A stretch of 62,307 nucleotides of DNA, from positions 1-62,307 of the forward strand of contig NZ_SDPL01000001.1 of the NCBI RefSeq assembly GCF_004135055.1, given 5' to 3'. A model generated the notes under the pieces. That model was not told the origin of the DNA and made no database searches. It saw only the letters and a program-made list of their open reading frames with translations. The position numbers were made by a program, and so were the translations under genes. This DNA is from Agromyces binzhouensis. Lineage in GTDB: Bacteria; Actinomycetota; Actinomycetes; Actinomycetales; Microbacteriaceae. Shown piece after piece: positions 1-7,887 of the stretch (the first letter of the stretch is position 1; each line of letters opens with the position of its first letter).

Positions 1-1120
1 CCCGCCCGCCCGCCGCCATGCGCCACGACCGCGGGATGCCGACGCGCTCGTCGTAGATCCGGACGATGCTCCGGGTGCTCGGGAGGGACTGCCGCAGGAG
101 CGCCTCGCGGATGTACTCCTGCTTCCACCTCGGATCGTCCGGCACGTCGAAGACGCTCCGATAGCGGTCGAGGGCGCCGAGCAGGTCAAGCGTGATCATG
201 GTGCGCCGGCACTTCCAGCATCGCGAGCAGTTGGTGCCGTCGACGGACTCGATGCAGACGTCGAGCCGGTCGTACGAATGCGGCACGTGCGTCACGAGCT
301 CGGTCTTCTGCCATCGGTCGAGGTCGGTGACCGCCGGCTGGAGCGTGAGCGACCGATGCGAGAGGAACGGCAGCAGGATCGGATCGGCGAAGGACACGTC
401 GAAGCTGGGTGTGGCCGCGACATCCGCGTAGGGCACCGACGAGGCGTACAGGAAGTGGCGGATGCCGCCCGCGAGCAGGTGCGCGACCGCGGCGTTCCGC
501 ATCGTATGGGTCTGCTGGAAGCCCAGCCCCGGCGCCGAGTAGAGGTCGTCGACGTTGGAGTCGACGTCGAACAGCGGCAGCCCCATCGACTCGGCGCCCG
601 ACCGGAGGGGCGCGAGTCGCCGACTGGAGAGCCGACGGCCGCGCTCACCCCGGCCGTGCGAGCCGACGTTGTTGTAGAGGAGCTGCGTCACGCGCACCGA
701 TGCCGGGACGTCGGCGGCGAAGTGGTGCCGCGCGAGCGTCGCGTACGAGTCGACTCCGCCCGAGTACCCGGTCGCCACCGCCTCCCCCGGCGGCGACGGC
801 GGGATGGCATCGCGGACCGTCACGTCGATCGGCCCGAGCTCGGGGCGGACGCCGCGCAGCACCGTCGGGACGTCGTGCGACAGGTTCCATGCGAGCTCGT
901 CCGTCACCGGTCCCTCGACCACCAGGGTGCGCCGCAGCCGCATCGCCGGCATCAGCAGCGCCAGCAGCGCGGCATCCGCCCTCGGGTTCACGTACCCCGC
1001 CGCGGCCTCGGGCACCGAGAACCAGAGACGTTCGACGCCGTCCACGCCCTCGACGCCGACCTCGTAGGTGATCCGACCTTCGCCGGCCCTCACGACCGGC
1101 GTTCCGATGACGATCGTCAT
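1..1120 (-). CDS. PP-loop ATPase-type protein with Cys cluster (3' end beyond window)
   Basis: The reverse strand is open from an ATG at 1120 to the window edge, giving at least 373 residues, so the C-terminus is missing. The protein carries a PP-loop signature (YSGGVDSYATLARHH, around residues 115-130), the ATP-pyrophosphate-binding motif of N-type ATP pyrophosphatases such as asparagine synthetase, QueC and ThiI. Near residues 295-310 it has a C-x2-C-x2-C cluster (NCSRCWKC), a plausible metal or substrate-binding site. The start lies 5 bp after the dcd stop, so the two genes are probably one operon. The substrate cannot be told from sequence. The family reading is firm for the PP-loop; the specific function is unknown. 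Confidence 0.75.
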   Translation of the reverse strand, partial: MTIVIGTPVVRAGEGRITYEVGVEGVDGVERLWFSVPEAAAGYVNPRADAALLALLMPAMRLRRTLVVEGPVTDELAWNLSHDVPTVLRGVRPELGPIDVTVRDAIPPSPPGEAVATGYSGGVDSYATLARHHFAADVPASVRVTQLLYNNVGSHGRGERGRRLSSRRLAPLRSGAESMGLPLFDVDSNVDDLYSAPGLGFQQTHTMRNAAVAHLLAGGIRHFLYASSVPYADVAATPSFDVSFADPILLPFLSHRSLTLQPAVTDLDRWQKTELVTHVPHSYDRLDVCIESVDGTNCSRCWKCRRTMITLDLLGALDRYRSVFDVPDDPRWKQEYIREALLRQSLPSTRSIVRIYDERVGIPRSWRMAAGGR

Positions 1121-1125
1121 CCGCG

Positions 1126-1731
1126 CTAGCTCCCGGCGGCGCCGGCGTCGGTCACGCCCACGTCGGCACGCGAGAAGTTCTGGAACGAGCGCGACGCCGT
1201 CGGCCCGCGCTGCCCCTGGTAGCGCGAGGAGTACTCGGCGGAACCGTAGGGTCGCTCGCTCGGCGAGGAGAGCCGGAAGAAGCAGAGCTGGCCGATCTTC
1301 ATGCCGGGCCAGAGCTTGATGGGCAGGGTCGCGACGTTGCTGAGCTCCAGCGTGACGTGCCCGGTGAAGCCGGGGTCGATGAAGCCGGCCGTCGAATGCG
1401 TCAGGAGGCCGAGGCGGCCGAGCGAGCTCTTGCCCTCGAGGCGCGCCGCGACGTCGTCGGGCAGGGTGACCGCCTCGAAGGTCGATGCCAGGACGAACTC
1501 GCCCGGGTGGAGCACGAACGCCTCGTCGGGGCGCACGTCGATGAGGTGCGTCAGCTCGGGCTGGTCCTCGGCGGGATCGATGAACGGGTACTTGTGGTTG
1601 TCGAACAGCCGGAAGTACCGGTCGAGGCGCACGTCGATCGACGACGGCTGGATCATGGCGGGGTCGTACGGGTCGAGCCGGATGCGCTCGCGGTCGAGCT
1701 CGGCCCTGATGTCGCGATCCGAGAGAAGCAC
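1126..1731 (-). CDS. dcd: dCTP deaminase (Dcd)
   Basis: A 201-residue protein starting [13 protein letters not shown] and carrying the Dcd/DUT trimeric fold signatures: the central [10 protein letters not shown] segment, the [14 protein letters not shown] segment that holds the catalytic region, and the C-terminal QGQRGPT segment. Dcd deaminates dCTP to dUTP; many actinobacterial homologues are bifunctional and hydrolyse dUTP to dUMP as well. That bifunctionality is known of the family and not proved here. It is read away from tRNA-Gly and precedes the PP-loop gene by 5 bp. This is core chromosome just outside the ICE. Confidence 0.95.
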   Translation of the reverse strand: MLLSDRDIRAELDRERIRLDPYDPAMIQPSSIDVRLDRYFRLFDNHKYPFIDPAEDQPELTHLIDVRPDEAFVLHPGEFVLASTFEAVTLPDDVAARLEGKSSLGRLGLLTHSTAGFIDPGFTGHVTLELSNVATLPIKLWPGMKIGQLCFFRLSSPSERPYGSAEYSSRYQGQRGPTASRSFQNFSRADVGVTDAGAAGS

Positions 1732-1801
1732 GAGGTCAGCCTACCGAGGGGGCACCTGCGCCTTGCTACGATGGTGTCCGCGGCGTCGACGGATGCCGCA
1801 T

Positions 1802-1872
1802 GCCGATGTAGTTCAATGGTAGAACTTCTGCTTCCCAAGCAGACAGCGCGGGTTCGATTCCCGTCATCGGCT
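1802..1872 (+). tRNA. tRNA-Gly (anticodon CCC), ICE integration target
   Basis: A 71-nt cloverleaf: acceptor arm GCCGATG pairs with CATCGGC, D arm GTTC/GAAC, anticodon arm TCTGC/GCAGA enclosing the loop TTCCCAA (anticodon CCC), and T arm GCGGG-TTCGATT-CCCGT. The CCA end is not encoded. The 3' half from 1823 onward is also the 52-bp ICE attachment core, so integration leaves the tRNA complete because the element supplies an identical 3' end. A TACGAT hexamer at 1767-1772 is a possible -10 box. Confidence 0.97.
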
Positions 1873-1874
1873 CT
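1823..1874 (+). repeat. attL core (52-bp direct repeat, tRNA-Gly 3' half)
   Basis: Identical base for base to 52980-53031. It runs from AACTTCTG (start of the anticodon arm) to CATCGGCTCT, two bases past the tRNA end. The copies diverge at both borders (G versus T on each side), so the core is exactly 52 bp. Crossover within the anticodon arm is typical of tRNA-targeting tyrosine integrases. Confidence 0.95.
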
Positions 1875-2132
1875 GATCAGGGATTTCTCGGCTCCACGGG
1901 CGGCGCTTTTCGATTGCAAACGGCTTTCGTAGTCACTTAATAGTCACAAATTGGCGAACGCCAGCCTCCGTTGGCCGAGCCGGTGGAGTCTGTGGGCACC
2001 TAGTCCCATGTCGCCACCCTTGGTCGAACACGACCGCTGGATTAGGCGCAAGTGGGTCGCCAGCTCAAGCTGTCACGCTTCCCGCCGTGCGAGTCGGCGG
2101 TATCGCCCCCAAGCGCGTACCGCCGTCGCGTG
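1875..2132. other. ICE left arm with integrase arm-type repeat; no gene
   Basis: A noncoding stretch between attL and the DUF805 gene. It contains TGATCAGGGATTTC at 1874-1887 and the 24-bp segment 1927-1950, which includes two TAGTCAC units in direct order and recurs perfectly at 52865-52888. A diverged copy of 1874-1951 lies outside the ICE at 53143-53220. These are plausible arm-binding sites for the integrase or excisionase, an inference from position and repetition. Confidence 0.7.
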
Positions 2133-2993
2133 CTAACCGGTACAGACCAGCTTGTCGATGCCGGCATACTGCAATGGTTGGGGATCCAGGTTGAGTGTGA
2201 TCAGCCGAGGCGACCCTGCGTACCAGCCGTGGACGATACGGGTCTCGGTCCTCTCCGAGGCGCCGACGTCGCTCGAAGCCAGCCCGAACGTAATCTCTAC
2301 TCGGTCGCAGTCCTCCGCTGCAGTTACGTTCCATGCCCAGCAGTCCTTTCCATCACTGCATTCCCAGGAATTGGGTTCGACTTCGATGTCGGCGGGCAGG
2401 TCGAACGACATGGCGACTGCCGGCGGACGGCCTCCAGCCGAGTCTCCGTCGGTCTCGGTGTTCATCGACGACAGGGCAAACACAACGCCCGACGCGATCA
2501 CGGTGGCGGCAGTCATCAATGCCACGAGAGTGACCGAGAGGACGTCGCGAGCGCGAGTCTGCTCGTCAGGCCTCGGTGTGCTGGACTCGAAAGCTCCAGC
2601 GGCCGTCGGTTGCGCGAGCAATATGAGAAGGAGGATCGGACCGACGAACGGGACCCACACGATGAAGATCCAGGCCCAGTGGTTGCCGCCGTCACGGAGA
2701 CGTCTCACCGTCACCGCAATTGAGGGCACGATCAGTGCGACCGAGATGAGAAGCGCCGCGACGAGGACTACCCCAAATGCGGGAGTGTCAACGCCGTTGA
2801 GAGCGTCAATACCGAGCGCAAGGTACGGAGCGGCGGCGAGCGTGATGCCGAGACAGAACATTGCATAGGCCCACCACCAATACTCGGGTCGACCTGCCCG
2901 CCCGGTGAATTTCGCGTAGTTCACCAGGACACTGCGCACGGCCCTTGGGAAGGTCATCGCGCGCGACGGTGGCGCCTCGACATGCAACGTCAT
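2133..2993 (-). CDS. DUF805 membrane protein with C-terminal extracytoplasmic domain
   Basis: 286 residues. Residues about 13-120 match the DUF805 (YhaH-type) pattern, including KFTGRAGRPEYWWWA, a first hydrophobic pair, the RRLRDGG motif and two further membrane segments. A polar linker and another hydrophobic segment (about 150-170) follow, then a roughly 110-residue C-terminal domain with four Cys in WECSDGKDCWAW and EDCDRVE, probably outside the cell. The role of DUF805 proteins is poorly known; many carry such extensions. It lies between the left arm and integrase, so it is ICE cargo and may be the last gene of the leftward operon. An alternative start at the internal Met before the DUF805 core is possible. 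Confidence 0.8.
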   Translation of the reverse strand: MTLHVEAPPSRAMTFPRAVRSVLVNYAKFTGRAGRPEYWWWAYAMFCLGITLAAAPYLALGIDALNGVDTPAFGVVLVAALLISVALIVPSIAVTVRRLRDGGNHWAWIFIVWVPFVGPILLLILLAQPTAAGAFESSTPRPDEQTRARDVLSVTLVALMTAATVIASGVVFALSSMNTETDGDSAGGRPPAVAMSFDLPADIEVEPNSWECSDGKDCWAWNVTAAEDCDRVEITFGLASSDVGASERTETRIVHGWYAGSPRLITLNLDPQPLQYAGIDKLVCTG

Positions 2994-3082
2994 GCAGCGA
3001 GCGTATTGCAGGCATCGTGCCGGTCAACTTGTCGTTGTGCCCGGCGCGCATGTGGCGACCTTGGACGGGGGCGCGGACGATT

Positions 3083-4240
3083 TCAGGAGGCTTGCGCACC
3101 GCCGCCGAGGGCGTCGAGACGTGACGAGAAGTCGCTGCGGTCGATCTTCACCGGGACATAGAACCGCGAGGTGATGCGGGAGCTGGAGTGTCCGAGTTGC
3201 TCGCTGGCCGCCTCGATGTCCTCTGCTGCCTCGAGGTAGGTCGCCACGGCCTTGCGGCAGGACACCGGTGTCATCCACTCGAGTTCGGTGCCGCGCACCG
3301 CGTGAGCCCACTGGGTTCGGATGTTCTCGGGCCAGCGAACGGCGCCCCCCGATGCGGGAAAGACGAGCTCGCAGTACGCATCGAGCCGCCGCCTGGTGAG
3401 CACATCCAGCGCAAAGTTCGGCAGCTTGAGCCGGCGGGTCGAGGAGTCGGTCTTCGGGCGTTCTTGGATGACCGCTCCCTGACCGGGTGAGCGCACGATG
3501 GTGGCCCTGATCGTGAGCGTGCGGTTCTCGAGGTCGACGTCGCTCCATCGGAGCGCCAAGACCTCCCCGATGCGCGCCCCGGTCGCGATCAGCATGTCGC
3601 CGATGTCTCCCAGGTCGCGGATGACCAAGCCCCGCGCCGTGTCGCGGCGATCGTGCGCCGCGAGCAACTCTCGGAGCATGTGGATCTGTTCGAGTGTCGG
3701 CGCGACGACCTCTTTCCGGCGTCGCCGCGGACCCTTCAGCATGGCGGCCGGGTTGGTCTCGAGGGCGCCAAGGCGCACCGCGAGGGTGAACATGCCATTG
3801 AGCACGACGATCAGCATGCGTGCCGCCCCGGGTCCCGAGCCGTCGGCGACGCCGTGGACGAGCCGCTGGAGCCGAGGGACGGTGCATTCATAGAGCCGGA
3901 GCCCCGCGCTTGGTTCCAGGTGGCTGCGGATGGTCGACGAGTACCGCGAGATGGTGGCGATCGCCTTCTCTTCACGCTTGATCTCGTCGACCCACTGCTT
4001 GGCGAGCGCACCGAGCGTGGACTCCCGCGTCAGGATCTCGTACGTCGGCGTCAGCCTCTCCTTGAGCGCCTTCGTGAGATTGCGCTCCGCCTCCGCGTAC
4101 GTGCGCCCGGTCCGGATCATCCGTCGACGCTTCCCGTCGGCGTCGCGGAAGTACACGAGGGCGGCCGGGCTGCCGTAGTGAACCAGACGCTGCACCCGGC
4201 CCCAGCTCTCCAGATCCAGTGGCGGTCTACCTCGACCCAT
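3083..4240 (-). CDS. Tyrosine recombinase (ICE integrase)
   Basis: 385 residues from ATG 4240 (MGRGRPPLDLESW). An N-terminal arm-binding region is followed by a SAM-like core-binding domain (about 90-165) and the catalytic domain. Catalytic residues visible: Arg in ATGARIGEVLALRW, the beta-hairpin Lys in ERPKTDSSTRRLKLP, Arg in VSCRK, His in QLGHSSSRIT, and the Tyr nucleophile in SRFYV. The first His of the usual HxxR motif is Val here. It overlaps the hydrolase gene upstream by 14 bp and is the fourth follower in the XRE-led operon, so its expression is probably tied to that regulator set. The frame is open further upstream, but that part overlaps the hydrolase and has no integrase character. 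It acts on attP and the tRNA-Gly site. Confidence 0.93.
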   Translation of the reverse strand: MGRGRPPLDLESWGRVQRLVHYGSPAALVYFRDADGKRRRMIRTGRTYAEAERNLTKALKERLTPTYEILTRESTLGALAKQWVDEIKREEKAIATISRYSSTIRSHLEPSAGLRLYECTVPRLQRLVHGVADGSGPGAARMLIVVLNGMFTLAVRLGALETNPAAMLKGPRRRRKEVVAPTLEQIHMLRELLAAHDRRDTARGLVIRDLGDIGDMLIATGARIGEVLALRWSDVDLENRTLTIRATIVRSPGQGAVIQERPKTDSSTRRLKLPNFALDVLTRRRLDAYCELVFPASGGAVRWPENIRTQWAHAVRGTELEWMTPVSCRKAVATYLEAAEDIEAASEQLGHSSSRITSRFYVPVKIDRSDFSSRLDALGGGAQAS

Positions 4241-5330
4241 GTAGCACCTCCGCCGCTCCCGCTTGCTCAAGCCACGCCAGGATGCTTCGCCCGAACAGCT
4301 CCGGGTCGCGGTTCCACTCGAGCGTGTGTGGACTGGGTGGGAACTCGACAAGGTCGACCTCACCGAAGGCTGCGGCGGCCGATCGAGTGGTCTCGATCGG
4401 GACTGTCGCATCGCCGCGCGAGTGGAAGATGAGCGTTCGAGGCGCCGAAGCGAGGTCAAGGCCGTCGCCAATCGGCTGGTCAATTCCGGCCAGCCGACAC
4501 ACCACCGGTGTGCGGAGAACGGCGGCCGCGGCCGCGATAAGAGGCTTCGGAAGTCGTCGTCGGGTCGCCACCAGTCGGAGCACCTCGAGGAGGTCGAACA
4601 TCGGAGAGATGAGTACCACGCCGGCAACTTCTGGGCGGCGGTCAGCGGCGTCCAGCACCAGTCGCGCGCCGTACGACCAGCCGACCATGACGACCCGCGT
4701 CGCGCCCTGCTGAATTGCATGATCGATCGCTGCGACCACCCGACGAACGTGTTCGACCGCCATCCCCCTGCTTCGCTCGTCGATGTCGGCGCTGGCTTCG
4801 AGCGACACGATCGTGGACGGGTAGCCCGCCTCGCGGACAGACTCGACCGATCGAAGCGTCGAGCTGGGTGCAGCGCCCATCCCGTGGACGTGGACGAACC
4901 AGACATCGCGCTTCCCCGCAGGGTCCGGCATTACGTCCCAGTGGACGAACGAGACCCCCTCCATCTCACCCGTGTGCGCGATCGCCGAGCGTGCAAGCGG
5001 GCTCTCTCGGCCGAAGACATCACCCACGAAGCTCACCTCCGCGGCCCCATCGAGGTCGCAGCGCTCGACGCGGCGCTCGACGGTAGACGTGTCCACCCGC
5101 ACGACCTCCTGAACGCGAAAGAGTCGGCGCCCGAGTTGCAGGCCGAAGGTGCGAGGCTCCACCGTGGCCTCCATTCGAGGGAGCACTACGGTCCCTGCAT
5201 CCGCACGAAATTCAGCGCGCATCGGCCGCCGCCGACCGAGCACGGCGTATCGCGCAACGGCAGCGCCCGCGATTGCCACCACGGATGCGCCGCCTGCCGC
5301 AATGGCTCCGATCGTGGCCAGCCGGCTCAT
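4227..5330 (-). CDS. Alpha/beta hydrolase, membrane-anchored
   Basis: 367 residues. An N-terminal hydrophobic segment (about 5-30) suggests a signal anchor. The alpha/beta-hydrolase core shows HVHGMG (oxyanion region, about 148), the nucleophile elbow GWSYGA (Ser about 220), an acid candidate in HSRGDATVP (about 315) and a His in SPHTLEW (about 340). The substrate is unknown. It overlaps the 7TM gene by 4 bp upstream (ATGA) and the integrase by 14 bp downstream, so translation is probably coupled. Its place inside a regulatory and excision operon is unusual; a role in hydrolysing a signal molecule is possible but only inferred. Confidence 0.85.
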   Translation of the reverse strand: MSRLATIGAIAAGGASVVAIAGAAVARYAVLGRRRPMRAEFRADAGTVVLPRMEATVEPRTFGLQLGRRLFRVQEVVRVDTSTVERRVERCDLDGAAEVSFVGDVFGRESPLARSAIAHTGEMEGVSFVHWDVMPDPAGKRDVWFVHVHGMGAAPSSTLRSVESVREAGYPSTIVSLEASADIDERSRGMAVEHVRRVVAAIDHAIQQGATRVVMVGWSYGARLVLDAADRRPEVAGVVLISPMFDLLEVLRLVATRRRLPKPLIAAAAAVLRTPVVCRLAGIDQPIGDGLDLASAPRTLIFHSRGDATVPIETTRSAAAAFGEVDLVEFPPSPHTLEWNRDPELFGRSILAWLEQAGAAEVLHGSR

Positions 5331-6295
5331 CGTGCCGCCATCTGGAAGAGGTCATCAGGGATGGCGATGTGATCGTGAGCGAGGCGAAGGCGCCGCGCCT
5401 CGTCTTCGCTCAGTTGGAGTTCTCCCCCGGACCTGAACCGAGCGTCCTCGATCTCCACGACCATCCGATGCAACTGCATCTCATGGTCATCGTTGCTGAG
5501 CGCGCTCGGAAGCGCCGAGCCCGAGACGGTTCGCGCCCACAACGGCTCGAGCTCCCCGATCAGCGCGGCAGTGTGCCGGCCACGCCAGTATCGAACCACG
5601 AAGCGCGCCGCTGCGGGGATCGCGAGTCCGGTGCAGAGTAGCGCCATCACGACGAAGAACATCGGGCTGTAGAGACTCTGCAGGAATCGGAGGGCGTCCC
5701 ACCATCCCATGAGATTCGACAGGTTCATTCCGATCACGTCGATGACCAGGGCGATGCCGACGACGCAGCCGACTGCGAACATCGTGAACCCGATCGAGCT
5801 CGCTCGAGTAGTGAGCCTCGAGCGATTCTGAAGGATCACGACGCCGGTGTATCCCAGCACGAGACCGAGATAGACGAATTGAACGGAGTTGTAGACAGCC
5901 GCCGGCCACTGGCCGCCGAAGTCGATCATGAACCGCGTCGACGAGTGCCGCATGTCGATGAAGGCGAACGCCACCACCATCACGCATCCTGCAGCGACGA
6001 GCAGCCAGACCGGCCATCTGCCCTTGCGATCCTGCACGCCACGGACGGAGACGATGGCAGCGGCCGAGAGGAAGTACGTGCCCGTGATGAGTGCGCCATC
6101 CGAGATGAAGGTCGTGAGGTTGCGTTCCCCGAGCATGTGGTCGACGGCGAGGTACACCTCATCGATGTTGAGGAACATCGCGAGCGTGATGAGGGCGGAC
6201 GCGTACAGGATCCTCTGGCTCCGGCGGTGGCGCACGGTGATGAACTGCACGACGGTCAGCAGCGCCATGAGGCTGGTCACGGCTACCTGAGTCAT
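5327..6295 (-). CDS. MAB_1171c-like 7TM protein with C-terminal DUF6545-like domain
   Basis: 322 residues with about seven hydrophobic segments in the first 235 residues, then a cytoplasmic tail (LIGELEPLW through the end). This matches the actinobacterial MAB_1171c family, called putative transporters, whose tail is DUF6545. In other actinobacteria these genes commonly sit beside ImmA/IrrE and XRE genes, exactly as here, which argues for a membrane sensor or signal-handling role. That function is inferred from context. It overlaps the ImmA/IrrE gene by 4 bp and the hydrolase by 4 bp. Confidence 0.8.
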   Translation of the reverse strand: MTQVAVTSLMALLTVVQFITVRHRRSQRILYASALITLAMFLNIDEVYLAVDHMLGERNLTTFISDGALITGTYFLSAAAIVSVRGVQDRKGRWPVWLLVAAGCVMVVAFAFIDMRHSSTRFMIDFGGQWPAAVYNSVQFVYLGLVLGYTGVVILQNRSRLTTRASSIGFTMFAVGCVVGIALVIDVIGMNLSNLMGWWDALRFLQSLYSPMFFVVMALLCTGLAIPAAARFVVRYWRGRHTAALIGELEPLWARTVSGSALPSALSNDDHEMQLHRMVVEIEDARFRSGGELQLSEDEARRLRLAHDHIAIPDDLFQMAAR

Positions 6296-6852
6296 CCGAA
6301 ATGCTCCTCGAGCGGATGCCGGCGGGGCCGACGAATCGCGGCTGCGAGACGATCGGCGAGGCGCTCTGCCTCGACCTCCGTCTCGTCTTCAAATGCGACT
6401 CGACCGAAGATCGCGTCGCCACGCTCCAGGCGGATGTCGGGTACGAACCGGGCGAGTTGGCCGGCGCTGCCCGGCGACGATTCGTCGTGGCGGAGAAGGA
6501 CATGGCTGAGCTCGTGAAGCACGCACTGCAACCGGTGCAGTGGCGAGGTCTCCGGCACGTAGAAGATGTGGTGCATCCCCTGGCGCCTCACGACGAGGCC
6601 GCACGTGGAAGTCCCCCGCAGTGTTTCGAGCGGAGTGATGTTGACCTTCGTGCCGCGCTCGCGTTCGACATACGCGACGATCGCATCGAGCGAGCAGTCG
6701 TCCTCGAATGGAAGTGCCGAGAAGCTGGCATCGGCTCGTGTGACCGCACCCGAGAGTTGTACTCGCTCGTCTGCGGTGACGACGTCACCCTGACTGCGAA
6801 CCAACTCGACCGGCGAACGGAAATGTAGGGCTCCCCTGTCCCGCCGGCGCAT
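6292..6852 (-). CDS. ImmA/IrrE-type zinc metallopeptidase
   Basis: 186 residues from ATG 6852. The HExxH motif appears as HELSHVLLRH (about residues 113-122), with downstream acidic residues EVEAERLADRLA that fit the third zinc ligand region. ImmA of ICEBs1 cleaves the XRE repressor ImmR to induce excision; IrrE/DdrO in Deinococcus is similar. The XRE gene starts the same operon 2 bp upstream, so this protease probably cleaves that regulator. A longer frame upstream overlaps the XRE gene and was not chosen. Confidence 0.88.
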   Translation of the reverse strand: MRRRDRGALHFRSPVELVRSQGDVVTADERVQLSGAVTRADASFSALPFEDDCSLDAIVAYVERERGTKVNITPLETLRGTSTCGLVVRRQGMHHIFYVPETSPLHRLQCVLHELSHVLLRHDESSPGSAGQLARFVPDIRLERGDAIFGRVAFEDETEVEAERLADRLAAAIRRPRRHPLEEHFG

Positions 6853-6854
6853 GC

Positions 6855-7550
6855 TCAACGTTCCTCGTGCCGAAGACTCGAGGTGATCGCCCGGAGGGTC
6901 TCGGGCGTGATGTCGTCGCTGCCTCGGGCGGCGAGCCCTTCGACCTTGCTCTCGTGCAGCGCACGGAGGAAGTCGAGCTGCGCCTCGATCCGAACGACCT
7001 CGGGGTCGCCTACGGCGCCAGTGAGGTAGACGCCATCGATGCCGAGCACGTCGGCGATGGCTTCGAGCGATCGACGGCCGGGAGCGCGCATGGCACTCCC
7101 CTCGAGCAGCTCGGCCCACTCTTCCTGGTTGAACCGGACTCCGCGCTCGAGCAGCAGCGGCGCGATCTCCTTGTAGCCGTGCGCAGAGCCGCGACCCCGT
7201 GCAAGCACCGACACCAGGAGCGCGATGCGCCGGCCGACCTCGCTGGGATCCGGTTCATGCGAGCCGTCAGCGTCGTCGAATGTGAGCTGCCCGGATGGCG
7301 CGCGGGACTCGGCCGCGAGACGAGCCGCCGCACGGTCGACCAAAGCTGCTGGATCGACGTCGAGTGCCATCGCGACGTCGTAGAGGACGGGCACGGGCAT
7401 GTCTCGGTGGTTGTTCAGGTACCGCAGAAGCGTCCCGTGGAAGATGCCTGCCCTTTCGGCGAGCTGCTTGACCGTGACGTTGCGCATGCTGCGTTCGGCG
7501 CGAAGCTCAGTCATCAGACAGCGATTGAACTCTGTGCCCGAAGTCTCCAT
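6855..7550 (-). CDS. XRE-family regulator of the ICE excision module
   Basis: 231 residues from ATG 7550 (METSGTEF). An N-terminal HTH_3 domain shows VKQLAERAGIFHGTLLRYLNN. A linker and a second XRE-like half with EEWAELLEGSAM and SLEAIADVLGI follow. It heads the leftward operon XRE-ImmA/IrrE-7TM-hydrolase-integrase and faces a small HTH gene transcribed rightward. An upstream in-frame ATG at 7592 would add 14 residues. The CCC-N4-GGG sites in the 95-bp divergent region are likely its operators or those of the neighbouring HTH protein. It is the probable ICE repressor. Confidence 0.85.
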   Translation of the reverse strand: METSGTEFNRCLMTELRAERSMRNVTVKQLAERAGIFHGTLLRYLNNHRDMPVPVLYDVAMALDVDPAALVDRAAARLAAESRAPSGQLTFDDADGSHEPDPSEVGRRIALLVSVLARGRGSAHGYKEIAPLLLERGVRFNQEEWAELLEGSAMRAPGRRSLEAIADVLGIDGVYLTGAVGDPEVVRIEAQLDFLRALHESKVEGLAARGSDDITPETLRAITSSLRHEER

Positions 7551-7568
7551 ACGGATCACTTTATGCGT

Positions 7569-7651
7569 CCGTTTGGGTGGTTTGTGAGCCATTGTGAGAC
7601 CAAATTCGCTTGCGCTACCCGTTTGGGAACCGTACGCTACCCATATGGGAA
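7569..7651. promoter_or_regulatory. Divergent promoter/operator region with leaderless start
   Basis: A -35 TTGCGC (7610-7615) and a -10 TACGCT (7633-7638) are 17 bp apart, and the ATG at 7645 sits at the expected transcription start, so the rightward gene is probably leaderless. Two related palindromes overlap this promoter: TACCCGTTTGGGAA (7616-7629, in the spacer) and TACCCATATGGGAA (7638-7651, spanning the start codon), 22 bp apart, about two helical turns. A half-conserved third site, CCGTTTGGG (7569-7577), precedes the leftward XRE gene. Confidence 0.72.
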
Positions 7652-7887
7652 GCAGTGAGATTCGGACGAACGTAGCTGAACGCGTGAGGTCGGCGCTGAA
7701 GACGCAGGGGCGAAGCCAGCTCTCGCTATCGCTCGAGATCGGCATTCCGAATACGACCCTCGGCCGGAAGCTGGCCGGCCACATCGACTTCACCGTGTCA
7801 GAGGTGTTCGCGATCGCCAGAGCGTTGAGCGTACCGGCCTCGGATCTGCTCCCGGACACCCTGCCGAGGAATGGGGAGCAGCGATGA
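7645..7887 (+). CDS. Small XRE-like HTH protein
   Basis: 80 residues from the ATG at 7645 inside a palindromic operator. The helix-turn-helix runs through SQLSLSLEIGIPNTTLGRKL and FTVSEVFAIARALSV. It lacks any extra domain and resembles Cro/CI-type phage and ICE regulators. No Shine-Dalgarno sequence is possible before this start if transcription begins at the mapped -10, which supports leaderless translation. It overlaps the next gene by 4 bp (ATGA) and faces the larger XRE regulator, forming a two-repressor switch layout. A start 51 bp upstream was rejected because it lies before the promoter. Confidence 0.8.
   Translation: MGSSEIRTNVAERVRSALKTQGRSQLSLSLEIGIPNTTLGRKLAGHIDFTVSEVFAIARALSVPASDLLPDTLPRNGEQR

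Noticed and set aside
278-1129. Long Arg-rich frame on the forward strand opposite the PP-loop gene
   Set aside because: Composition is that of a GC-rich shadow frame; the reverse strand encodes a coherent PP-loop protein.
4241-4906. Upstream in-frame extension of the integrase (607 residues)
   Set aside because: The extra part overlaps the alpha/beta hydrolase gene and shows no recombinase-like sequence; ATG 4240 gives a normal-length integrase.
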